This document shows, piece after piece, positions 1 to 5,065 of a stretch of DNA of 5,359 nucleotides. Source of the stretch: Deltaproteobacteria bacterium (GTDB taxonomy: Bacteria; Desulfobacterota; Desulfuromonadia; Geobacterales; Geobacteraceae); assembly GCA_021810985.1 (NCBI GenBank), contig JAJZQA010000192.1:1-5359 (forward strand), given 5' to 3'. How positions within the stretch are numbered: position 1 is the stretch's first letter; each line of letters begins with the position of its first letter. The position numbers were made by a program, and so were the translations under genes. The notes beneath the pieces were generated by a model. It did no database searches. It saw only the letters and a list, made by a program, of their open reading frames with translations, and had not been told where the DNA came from.

Positions 1-799
1 GGCGCTTGATGGCCAGCGGGTATTCGGCGCGGCAGTAGATGACCCCTTCGTCGGCGCCGATGGCGTAGCCGGCGACCATCATCCCTTCCAGGACCGCGTG
101 CGGGTCGCCTTCCAGGACGCTTCGGTCCATGAATGCGCCGGGATCGCCCTCGTCGGCATTACAGACGATGTATTTCTTGCTTCCCGCTGCGTCGTGAACG
201 AACTGCCATTTGGTGCCGGTGGGGAAACCGCCGCCCCCACGTCCCCTGAGACCGGATTTCTTCACTTCGTTGATGATATCGAGACGCTCCATGGCGATGG
301 CCTTCTCGATCGCCGCGTAGCCGCCGGTGGCAATGTAGTCTTCGATGCTCTCCGGGTTGGTGCGGCCCAGGCGCGAGGTGACGGAACGGATCTGTTTCGC
401 GTAGTAACCGGACTTGTCCATGACCGGAATCCCCTCGTAGGGGGCTGCATCACCGGGAATCTGAATCTGGGCCATCTCCGTGACCGGAGTCTTGGCGACC
501 AGGTGACCATCGATCAGCTGGGAGACGTTTTCAGGGAAAACGCCGCCATAGATAACGCTGGACTGGCCGGGCAGGGAGATTTCAACCACCGGCTCGGCAA
601 AGCACATGCCGATACAGCTGGTGAAGTCTATGTCAACATCAAGGCCTTTGCTCGCCACTTCGCTCTTGATGGTCTCCATAACCTTGTTACCGCCCGCGGC
701 AATGCCGCAGGTGCCGAGCCCAACGACAACCCTGGCCCGATTTTGCTTCCCTTTGTAGCTCTCCTCAATCCCGGAGCGCATTTGCTGTAAATTGTTCAT
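1..799 (-). CDS. hydB: NuoF-like NADH-binding flavoprotein subunit of an NAD(P)H-linked hydrogenase/dehydrogenase (partial, 3' end outside window)
   Basis: The first 266 residues are visible; the gene continues past the left edge. Residues about 22-100 form a thioredoxin-like [2Fe-2S]-type domain (GTCGIAAGG at 29-37, SCIGMCFAEP at 61-70). From about 120 the NuoF/51-kDa core begins, with the glycine-rich NADH/FMN loop GLRGRGGGGFPTGTKW (183-198) and CNADEGDPGAFMDR (213-226), both hallmarks of the family. An N-terminal thioredoxin-like domain fused to NuoF is typical of HydB/HndC-type subunits that pass electrons between NAD(P)H and an [FeFe]-hydrogenase or formate dehydrogenase in the cytoplasm. 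The ATG is preceded by GGGAGGG about 10 bases upstream, overlapping the stop of the NuoE-like gene 15 bases away, so the two are cotranscribed. Oddity: the first of the usual four cluster cysteines appears replaced by Val26. The symbol is by family; the catalytic partner is not in view, so NuoF of another complex is possible. Confidence 0.93.
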   Translation of the reverse strand, partial: MNNLQQMRSGIEESYKGKQNRARVVVGLGTCGIAAGGNKVMETIKSEVASKGLDVDIDFTSCIGMCFAEPVVEISLPGQSSVIYGGVFPENVSQLIDGHLVAKTPVTEMAQIQIPGDAAPYEGIPVMDKSGYYAKQIRSVTSRLGRTNPESIEDYIATGGYAAIEKAIAMERLDIINEVKKSGLRGRGGGGFPTGTKWQFVHDAAGSKKYIVCNADEGDPGAFMDRSVLEGDPHAVLEGMMVAGYAIGADEGVIYCRAEYPLAIKR

Positions 800-814
800 T
801 ATTTGCCACCCTCC

Positions 815-1306
815 CTATTCATATTGTTCCAGGATTTTTTTCATGTCACTTGGTACCAGCCGGCCATGGGTATCGTCGTTGATCATGATACACGGCGCCA
901 GGCCGCAGGCGCCGATACAGGCCACTGATTCCAGGGTGAAACGCAGGTCTTCGGTGGTTCCGCCATTCTCCACGCCCAGTTCGTCCTGGAGTGCCGCGAA
1001 AATCTTCGAGCCGCCCAAAACGTGGCAGGCAGTTCCCAGGCAAACCCGGATGATGTTACGGCCCCGCGGCTTCAGGTGAAACTGGGCATAGAACGTAACG
1101 ACCCCGAATACCTCGCTGAACGGGAGGCTCAGTTCCTGCGAAATCGTCTCCAGTACTTCCGCCGGCAGGTAGCCGTAAATCTCCTGCGCCCCCTGCAGTA
1201 CCGGGATCAGGCCGCCTTCGTAATCGCGGTAGTGACCCAGCAGTTCCATTAACTCTACATCCTGCGGCGACGCTACTTGTTCGCCGGTACACTTGCATAC
1301 TGCCAT
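815..1306 (-). CDS. hydC: NuoE-like [2Fe-2S] subunit (24-kDa family) of NAD(P)H-linked hydrogenase/dehydrogenase
   Basis: The protein has 163 residues, normal for the NuoE/HydC/HndA family. A helical N-terminal part (about 13-75, including YGYLPAEVL and FGVVTFYAQFHL) is followed by the thioredoxin-like [2Fe-2S] domain. The cluster ligands are visible as C89-x4-C94 (CLGTACHVLGG) and C130-x3-C134 (CIGACGLAPC). It accepts or delivers electrons one at a time next to the flavin subunit encoded downstream. The reading frame stays open upstream to 1465, but the start at 1306 is chosen because GAGGAGAG lies 6 bases before it, the family homology begins there, and the upstream residues look non-coding. 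It is first in the operon, 15 bases ahead of the NuoF-like gene. Extra cysteines C4, C6 and C139 are also present. Assignment to a hydrogenase rather than another NADH-linked complex is inference from the pair with a thioredoxin-fused NuoF. Confidence 0.93.
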   Translation of the reverse strand: MAVCKCTGEQVASPQDVELMELLGHYRDYEGGLIPVLQGAQEIYGYLPAEVLETISQELSLPFSEVFGVVTFYAQFHLKPRGRNIIRVCLGTACHVLGGSKIFAALQDELGVENGGTTEDLRFTLESVACIGACGLAPCIMINDDTHGRLVPSDMKKILEQYE

Positions 1307-1387
1307 GATTCTCTCCTCATCGTTGATGTTGGTACTAAAGGCGCATCCGTATATTTCAAATGACGCCCATTCCTGTAGTAAAGTTCG

Positions 1388-1407
1388 CGATTTCGGATAG
1401 GAAATCG
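1388..1407. promoter_or_regulatory. 20-bp inverted repeat upstream of the hyd-type operon (possible operator)
   Basis: CGATTTC, six bases, GAAATCG: seven-base perfect arms centred about 90 bases before the NuoE-like start codon. It does not resemble the redox regulator Rex consensus (TTGTTAA-N4-TTAACAA type). It could be a protein-binding site or a short hairpin in the leader. No clear -35/-10 pair was found next to it. Confidence 0.3.
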
Positions 1408-1515
1408 AGTGACCGCGGGGTAGCGTACTGAGGCATGCCTGGTGTTTGGGCCCAGAATTAAACAAATAACGTGTGGTAGACTATGCTTCCTGGCAGACAC
1501 CCAAGTAGTTTTGGC

Positions 1516-1636
1516 TCAAGCGCTAATTTTTCGATAACCGCGGACGCAAAAAACCCGCACCAATACCGAAAATTCATCGGTATCAATGCGGGTTTCGTTG
1601 AGTCCGCCCGTGGCGGAGGTCGAAATGAGCGCTTGA
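1516..1636. repeat. 121-bp nested palindrome enclosing the terminator-like element
   Basis: Outer arms TCAAGCGCT (1516-1524) and AGCGCTTGA (1628-1636) are perfect complements. Inside them TTTCGA (1529-1534) pairs with TCGAAA (1620-1625), and inside that GCGGAC (1540-1545) pairs with GTCCGC (1602-1607), flanking the core hairpin described separately. Such a layered symmetric structure is typical of a short non-autonomous palindromic element (REP/MITE-like) or a cruciform-forming site. No flanking target duplication was recognised with confidence. Confidence 0.6.
1540..1607 (-). terminator. Copy 1 of a recurrent terminator-like leader element (minus strand), upstream of the hyd-type operon
   Basis: Read on the minus strand: GCGGACTCAACGAAACCCGC, then an imperfect stem CCCGCATTGATACCGA / TCGGTATTGGTGCGGG (1592-1577 with 1569-1554) around a seven-base loop, then six T residues (1553-1548). 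On the plus strand the stem has three C/A mismatches; on the minus strand all three become G-U wobbles, so the RNA that folds well is the minus-strand one. It shares 18 identical bases (TATTGGTGCGGGTTTTTT) with the copy at 5131-5194. It could terminate read-through from the nitroreductase gene (stop at 1928) or attenuate transcription entering the hyd operon (start at 1306). Confidence 0.75.
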
Positions 1637-1927
1637 TTACATGAAAATAAAAAATGCTATGCTACTATTCGCCTGCTGAACCCGAGTCCCTTGTGAAAAG
1701 GTTTCCGTTTCAATTGGTCATGTGTACCAATGCTCTGGGCCAGCTTTGAACAGATTTGTTAGAAAAGCAAACGCTATGTAGCATATAATATAATGCTTTG
1801 CAAGAAAGATATTGCCCAAATGTAGTGATGCCGGAATTATGCCATGCGGGTTTCTACCCCTTGCGTACTGAGCGGGAACGCGAGCGTCAGATGTACTGGG
1901 GCAGCAGTTTTAAGATGAGCGATGACA
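1637..1927. other. Non-coding stretch between the nested palindrome and the nitroreductase stop
   Basis: No convincing reading frame on either strand. It is AT-rich in the middle and holds a possible minus-strand promoter (1775-1803) and the imperfect palindrome AGCAT-N8-ATGCT (1780-1797). Near the nitroreductase end, GCGGGTTTC (1846-1854) followed shortly by TTGCGTACTG (1861-1870) resembles a decayed half of the recurrent leader element. The ten bases GCGTACTGAG recur at 1423-1432 and 1863-1872. Confidence 0.5.
1775..1803 (-). promoter_or_regulatory. Possible sigma-70-type promoter reading toward the hyd-type operon
   Basis: On the minus strand TTGCAA (1803-1798) is followed by a 17-base spacer and TACATA (1780-1775). 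A transcript from here would carry the palindromic element at 1540-1607 in its leader before reaching the NuoE-like gene, giving a leader of about 460 bases. The spacer is AT-rich and partly palindromic, so a chance match is quite possible. Confidence 0.3.
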
Positions 1928-2521
1928 TTACAATCCGCACTTAAATTTGTCGTCATCGTAAAAGAGGACGGAAAATGGTTTGCGGGGTGTTCCTGTGGTC
2001 GGGTGTGATGCTGTGGGGTACCCCAGGATTACCGGTGCCACCAGTTCATATCCATCAGGAATGCCGAATGCGGCTTTCGTCTCTTTGGCCGCGAAGACAT
2101 TGTGGGCAAAACCAATCCAGCAGGCGCCGAGGCCTGATTCCTCCGCAAGCAGATGCAGGTTGTGGGCGACCATGCTGCAGTCATACACTTGCCAGTATGA
2201 TTCCGTGTTCCCGTAGATAATGACAAGTGCCGGCGCATTGTAAAAGATGTTGTAGTCAGGGTCCCGTAGTGCTTTTTCATACTGCTGCAGGTGGGGTGTT
2301 TCCGCAAGTCTTGCCAGCCAGTCACTCTTGGCGGCGTCCGAATACTTTTTCAGCAGCGTTTTGTTGGTGATGACGACGAATCTCCACGGCTGGTTATTGG
2401 AGCCGTTCGGAACCCACACCGCGGCATTGATCAGTTCCGTGAGTCTTTCCCTCGATAGTGATTCATCAGTATAATTCCGGCAACTGCGACGATTCATTAT
2501 GAGGCTAGTAAGTGTATTCAT
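1928..2521 (-). CDS. Nitroreductase-family FMN oxidoreductase
   Basis: The 197-residue protein is a compact single-domain nitroreductase; such enzymes are usually homodimers that use FMN and NAD(P)H. The N-terminal phosphate/FMN-binding motif RRSCRNY is at 11-17, the family signature PNGSNNQPWRF at 38-48, FYNAPALVIIYG at 93-104, GLGACWIGF at 130-138 and PVILGYP at 163-169. No ferredoxin domain is fused to it, unlike some clostridial relatives. The substrate cannot be told from sequence: members reduce nitroaromatics, quinones or flavins, or act in cofactor chemistry. The ATG at 2521 has GGAAGGGG about 10 bases upstream. The gene follows a 56-residue zinc-binding protein on the same strand after 116 bases, so an operon is likely. 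No strong terminator directly follows the stop; the nearest T-tailed hairpin on this strand is at 1540-1607. Confidence 0.92.
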   Translation of the reverse strand: MNTLTSLIMNRRSCRNYTDESLSRERLTELINAAVWVPNGSNNQPWRFVVITNKTLLKKYSDAAKSDWLARLAETPHLQQYEKALRDPDYNIFYNAPALVIIYGNTESYWQVYDCSMVAHNLHLLAEESGLGACWIGFAHNVFAAKETKAAFGIPDGYELVAPVILGYPTASHPTTGTPRKPFSVLFYDDDKFKCGL

Positions 2522-2637
2522 GCGTTTCTAACCCCTTCCATAGAATGCTTTTGTACCGTCTCCGGCAACCCGCGACGTCTGAAGCGTGCCGAGGGAGTTT
2601 GACGAAAAGAAGAGCTGGGCCTTGGATTCGCCTGCAG

Positions 2638-2808
2638 TCAGTGCCCATATACATTGCTCAGGGTATAGGTCAAACATTTAGTGCACTGCCATTTGTATTG
2701 ACCCAAATGATCATGGCAAAACCAGGAACCGCATTTTGAACATTTCTTGTTCAGGTAGTACTCGGTGTCTATTTCGGTATTACAAGTTGCGCAGTGTTCG
2801 ATTGACAT
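2638..2808 (-). CDS. 56-residue cysteine-rich zinc-binding protein (cross-brace, RING/FYVE-like ligand pattern)
   Basis: This short gene has an AGAAGG ribosome site 9 bases before its ATG and no alternative start nearby. The protein carries four ligand pairs: C6-x2-C9, C23-x2-C26, C31-x2-H34 and C42-x2-C45. The central CSKCGSWFCHDH (23-34) closely resembles the middle of FYVE/RING-type double zinc fingers, in which pairs 1 and 3 bind one zinc and pairs 2 and 4 another. It does not fit the AN1 pattern exactly, because the H-x5-H-x-C tail is missing. There is no membrane segment or signal peptide, so it is probably cytoplasmic. It lies 116 bases ahead of the nitroreductase gene and directly behind a terminator-like leader element. 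I do not recognise a named family; redox or metal sensing, or a protein-interaction role, are only guesses. Confidence 0.78.
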   Translation of the reverse strand: MSIEHCATCNTEIDTEYYLNKKCSKCGSWFCHDHLGQYKWQCTKCLTYTLSNVYGH

Positions 2809-2834
2809 AATGGTATCCCTTCTTGGTTCAGAGG

Positions 2835-2900
2835 AAAAAATAATCCCGCACCACTATACTGTCGCGACGTGCGGCATGAGGGCGGGTTTCGTTGCGTCTG
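2835..2900 (-). terminator. Copy 3 of the recurrent terminator-like leader element (minus strand), just before the zinc-protein gene
   Basis: Read on the minus strand it begins with CAGACGCAACGAAACCCGC (2900-2882), identical over 19 bases to the copy at 5132-5150. It ends with GGTGCGGG then ATTATTTTTT (2852-2835). The 3' arm can pair either with CCGCAC at 2874-2869, giving a terminator-like hairpin, or with CCCGC at 2886-2882. The two pairings exclude each other. A perfect GTCGCGAC palindrome (2861-2868) sits in the loop. The T-rich tract ends 26 bases before the ATG at 2808, so this structure lies inside the leader rather than at the end of any upstream gene. Confidence 0.6.
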
Positions 2901-3010
2901 TCTGAGGATATCCGCGTAAATCAAGATAGTTTAGTAAGCAACGTAACTGAGTTTCGTGCTAGTGCGCGGAAGGAACAATTTGCCGCGGCAAGGATAAGGA
3001 ACGTGGCGAG

Positions 3011-3027
3011 TTGAGTTTTTCACTCAA
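3011..3027. other. Short stem-loop downstream of the DUF2292-like gene
   Basis: TTGAGT, five bases, ACTCAA, lying 9 bases beyond the stop codon end at 3036. It could be a weak transcription end for the minus-strand gene, but no T-run follows on that strand, so function is doubtful. Confidence 0.25.
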
Positions 3028-3035
3028 GTTCCCCT

Positions 3036-3209
3036 TTATTTTAAGGTTTCGGTCTTCTCAATATAGCTGACCCCCCCTTCTTTAAAAGAAATGACAACTT
3101 TTCCCGAGAAATTTTCAGGTATTATGTTCAACTCGTGCAAAGTGTCCGAAACCATCTTTTTCCACACGGAATTCGGAACCCTCATATCTGTAACGACTTG
3201 CCTTCGCAT
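3036..3209 (-). CDS. Small DUF2292/YezD-like protein
   Basis: Fifty-seven residues from the ATG at 3209. The C-terminal part (GKVVISFKEGGVSYIEKTETLK, residues 36-57) matches the remembered pattern of DUF2292 (YezD) proteins: a short beta-hairpin with a G-x-V-x-I stretch, a glycine turn and the near-invariant IEKTE ending. It follows a helix (VWKKMVSDTLHEL, 15-27). The family is about 50-60 residues long and has no established function. The start is uncertain: ATG at 3185 would leave 49 residues and still cover the domain, and neither ATG has a well-spaced Shine-Dalgarno site. The frame is also open up to a TTG at 3302. The gene stands alone on the minus strand. A promoter about 190 bases upstream carries a ModE box, so it is probably controlled by molybdate or tungstate. 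Confidence 0.62.
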   Translation of the reverse strand: MRRQVVTDMRVPNSVWKKMVSDTLHELNIIPENFSGKVVISFKEGGVSYIEKTETLK

Positions 3210-3392
3210 GTGAATACCCACTATCGATGGTTTATTTCCGGATCTGTGGACCGACACTTTTCCTTTTGAGCGAGCATTTGCTCTGAAAGGGGGTGGAAAC
3301 AAGAGCTGGAAAACGTATTCGGCTCAAATAGGCTGAAGCCGTTCCAGGATGTTGCCGGTTAACCGCCTCGATTGCCACCACGCTGTTTTCCG

Positions 3393-3420
3393 TTCGTTAT
3401 ATACAATACTAGATAACGAA
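3393..3420. promoter_or_regulatory. ModE operator (molybdate-responsive box)
   Basis: TTCGTTAT and ATAACGAA form perfect eight-base arms separated by 12 bases (3401-3412). The E. coli ModE site, as remembered, is ATCGNTATATA-N6-TATATAACGAT, and this site matches it at nearly every fixed position with exactly the same spacing. It lies within the -35/-10 spacer and over the -10 of a minus-strand promoter, a position expected to give repression when molybdate-loaded ModE binds. The window's own modE gene lies about 400 bases away. Confidence 0.85.
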
Positions 3421-3426
3421 GTGCAA
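3398..3426 (-). promoter_or_regulatory. Sigma-70-type promoter overlapped by the ModE box, reading toward the DUF2292-like gene
   Basis: On the minus strand TTGCAC (3426-3421), a 17-base spacer and TATATA (3403-3398) make a good promoter. Transcription would start near 3391, leaving a leader of about 180 bases before the ATG at 3209. The leader can fold: TTTTCC (3313-3308) with GGAAAA (3263-3258), and a small GAGC/GCTC hairpin between them. I could not match it to the Moco riboswitch. On the plus strand a perfect TATAAT (3427-3432) adjoins the box but lacks a clear -35. Confidence 0.55.
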
Positions 3427-3429
3427 TAT

Positions 3430-3794
3430 AATTTTTCCAGCGTTGATCTGAAGGGTTCGTTCCTGATGGAGATTGTGCCGCGCAGTGGGATCGTGCGGCG
3501 CCAGGCGTCCATAAAGCGGATTGAACGGAATATGCCGTGGAATTTGCAGTTCCGATGACTGGATGAAAGCCTGTGGCGTGAGTATCCCGGACGGGCTGAC
3601 TGCGAGCTTGAGACGCTGAATATGACGGCAACTCAGGCTGTCATAGCGATGGGGGAGGGGGTGGTGCGGTGCTGCTGAGCGACTTCTTTGGCAGCACGAT
3701 CTTCGGGTTGGTGGATGTCGCGATCTGTACCTGATCAGCCGCTTGAAATAGTAAGGTGAACAGTTGAAACCGGCAAGTCCTGCTGGTCTCCTGA
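3430..3794. other. GC-rich stretch without a recognisable intact gene
   Basis: Frames on both strands are short and match no family I know. The best-looking plus-strand frame has GAAGGG at 3450-3455 and ATG at 3466, but ends after 30 codons (stop 3556-3558). Overlapping it in another frame, from 3515 to a stop near 3619, is a 34-codon segment ending DDWMKACGVSIPDGLTASL. This could be the decayed end of a lost gene. No terminator with a T-run was seen behind modE. The plainest reading is gene debris or untranslated DNA between modE and its target promoter. Confidence 0.4.
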
Positions 3795-4610
3795 TTAATC
3801 GGTACCCAGGATAACGCTTGCCGCATTAAACATGGCGAGAACTCGCTCGCCTTCTTTAAGCTCAAGGCTTTCAGCGCAGGCATTGGGAATAACGGCACTT
3901 ATCATGTTTCCGCCGGACAACTCAACAATCACATCAGTGGTGACGATATTGCGAGTGAGACTGACTATTTTTCCTGGCAGTCTGTTGCTGATACTGACTT
4001 TTATGTCTCCCTCATCTGAGCCGATAATGACGGAATTTGCCTTGATAATGGCATAGACGTAACTTCCTTCATGTATACTGAGTTTTTCAACACTTTCAGT
4101 GGTGATTATCGCGATAATTCTGCCTCCGCCCTGCACGGCCATGGTAACTTCTGATTTAGTCTCTCCCTTGATTATCTTTACAACTTTGCCGATAAAAGAA
4201 TTTCTGGTACTGACTTTCGTGGAAACTCTTTCCAGAAATCGGTAAAGATTGTTCACATCAACATCCAGCATCTTGTCTTCGAGGTTAGTCAGAAATTTCT
4301 CGTGCTCTCGTTGTATGAGCCGGTACTTTCTCACGAGTTCTTTACCCTCAGCCGTTAGAATTGTCCCTCCTCCGGATTTCCCCCCGGCTGTGCGGATAAA
4401 AAGCGGTTTCTCGGAAAGGTTATTCATGGCATTGATTGAATCCCATGCTGTTTTGTAGCTTATTCCGACAAGCTTGGCTGCCTTGTTTATGGAGCCGTAT
4501 TCATCAATATTTTCCAGGAGGGCTATCCTGTCGCTCCCCAAATAGTCCTTATCGGTTTTCTTGAATGACAGGGTTCCGGAAACTTCGATTTGCTTTTTTG
4601 ATGTTCTCAT
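3795..4610 (-). CDS. modE: ModE-type molybdate-responsive transcription regulator
   Basis: The 271-residue protein matches the full E. coli ModE plan (262 residues). A LysR-like winged helix-turn-helix lies at about 25-110 (GSINKAAKLVGISYKTAWDSINAM at 39-62, wing glycines AGGKSGGGT at 75-83). A linker is followed by two TOBE/MOP molybdate-binding domains at about 137-198 and 209-271. STRNS (134-138) corresponds to the SARNQ oxyanion-binding motif, and each TOBE domain ends in a SVIIGSD/SVILGTD strand. Dimeric ModE binds molybdate or tungstate and then its operator, repressing uptake genes or activating molybdoenzyme genes. The frame is open to an ATG at 4685, but the ATG at 4610 is preferred because homology starts there. 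Its AGGGAG lies 14 bases upstream, rather far. It is transcribed alone, divergently from the cysteine desulfurase. A matching ModE box lies at 3393-3420; none was seen in its own upstream region. Confidence 0.93.
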   Translation of the reverse strand: MRTSKKQIEVSGTLSFKKTDKDYLGSDRIALLENIDEYGSINKAAKLVGISYKTAWDSINAMNNLSEKPLFIRTAGGKSGGGTILTAEGKELVRKYRLIQREHEKFLTNLEDKMLDVDVNNLYRFLERVSTKVSTRNSFIGKVVKIIKGETKSEVTMAVQGGGRIIAIITTESVEKLSIHEGSYVYAIIKANSVIIGSDEGDIKVSISNRLPGKIVSLTRNIVTTDVIVELSGGNMISAVIPNACAESLELKEGERVLAMFNAASVILGTD

Positions 4611-4711
4611 ATAAATTTCGAACGCTCCCTTCTTAACGCAGCTACAGGTGGACTGAAAGTGACAAAAATAAATTTGTGGTTGCACGCGCTTGCCTGCTGC
4701 CCCGGCCGGTT

Positions 4712-4829
4712 TTATTACTTCGGTAATTAAACATCACAACCTGATGTAGGGGCACGGCGCGCCGTGCCCCGATTGGGCGAGGCACGCCTAGCCACCTACA
4801 ATTGATATGTTTAATTGCCCCAGTAATAA
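4712..4829. mobile_element. MITE/REP-like palindromic element between modE and nifS
   Basis: About 118 bp with matching inverted ends: TTATTACT (4712-4719) with AGTAATAA (4822-4829), AATTAAACAT (4725-4734) with ATGTTTAATT (4807-4816) at the same five-base spacing, and TGTAGG (4745-4750) with CCTACA (4795-4800). Between them lies a perfect 22-bp palindrome at 4749-4770 (GGGGCACGGCG followed directly by its complement) and a second imperfect one, GGCGAGGC-AC-GCCTAGCC, at 4776-4793. There is no coding capacity. TGTAGGGGC-type GC-rich palindromes of this kind recur in many anaerobe genomes as short interspersed repeats. The element is not obviously tied to either flanking gene, though it would sit just upstream of any modE promoter. 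Confidence 0.75.
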
Positions 4830-4998
4830 CAGTCTCCCAAGTATCTATACAGCACCAGATAATCTTTTGCAATGGTCCCTGCTGCTGCATTACTCAGTCA
4901 AGACCTGCTTCAGAGCTGCATCCTTTCAAATAAGTCCGGAGGGATTGAATCAAATTGCTGTTGCAAGCAACTGACGGCCTGATATGAAATATTTGTGT

Positions 4999-5027
4999 TT
5001 GACGCCCCAGATGCAGTTGGTATATAT
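4999..5027 (+). promoter_or_regulatory. Sigma-70-type promoter upstream of the cysteine desulfurase
   Basis: TTGACG (4999-5004) followed after 16-17 bases by TATATA/ATATAT (5021-5027). Transcription would start near 5034, giving a leader of about 235 bases that contains the terminator-like hairpin at 5131-5194 before the ATG at 5271. No other promoter was found between the hairpin and the gene. Confidence 0.55.
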
Positions 5028-5050
5028 TTCCCGGCAAATCTTTATGGTTA

Positions 5051-5065
5051 CTGCTTGGCAAGCAG
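5051..5065. promoter_or_regulatory. 15-bp palindrome just after the predicted transcription start (possible operator)
   Basis: CTGCTTGGCAAGCAG has seven-base perfect arms around a single G, about 17 bases downstream of the predicted start point. A related GTTGCAAGCAAC palindrome lies upstream of the promoter at 4960-4971. The pair brackets the promoter, which suits a repressor with two sites, but no regulator can be named. Confidence 0.35.

Noticed and set aside
98..790. Long open frame on the plus strand
   Set aside because: It is antisense to the NuoF-like gene, whose minus-strand frame carries unmistakable NADH/FMN motifs; the plus-strand product has no recognisable domain.
1307..1465. 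N-terminal extension of the NuoE-like protein to 216 residues
   Set aside because: The strong GAGGAGAG site and the start of family homology are at 1306; the extra residues show no conserved feature.
1423..1872. Direct repeat GCGTACTGAG at 1423-1432 and 1863-1872 as insertion-site duplication
   Set aside because: Ten bases 440 bp apart without any mobile gene or matching inverted ends between them; chance or shared decay of a repeat is as likely.
3210..3391. Moco-type riboswitch in the leader of the ModE-controlled gene
   Set aside because: The leader can fold, but the conserved sequence features I remember for the Moco motif could not be matched.
3359..3631. 90-codon minus-strand frame between modE and the DUF2292-like gene
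   Set aside because: Low-complexity, serine/arginine-rich translation without a motif or ribosome site; it crosses the ModE operator.
4611..4685. 25-residue N-terminal extension of ModE
   Set aside because: It exceeds the family length, and homology and the nearer purine-rich site favour the ATG at 4610.
4642..4890. 82-codon open frame on the minus strand upstream of modE
   Set aside because: It runs through the palindromic MITE-like element and has no ribosome site or family resemblance.
4938..4974. Leader peptide starting at a TTG after GGAGGGA
   Set aside because: Only nine codons, and it lies upstream of the predicted promoter, so it would not be in the nifS transcript.
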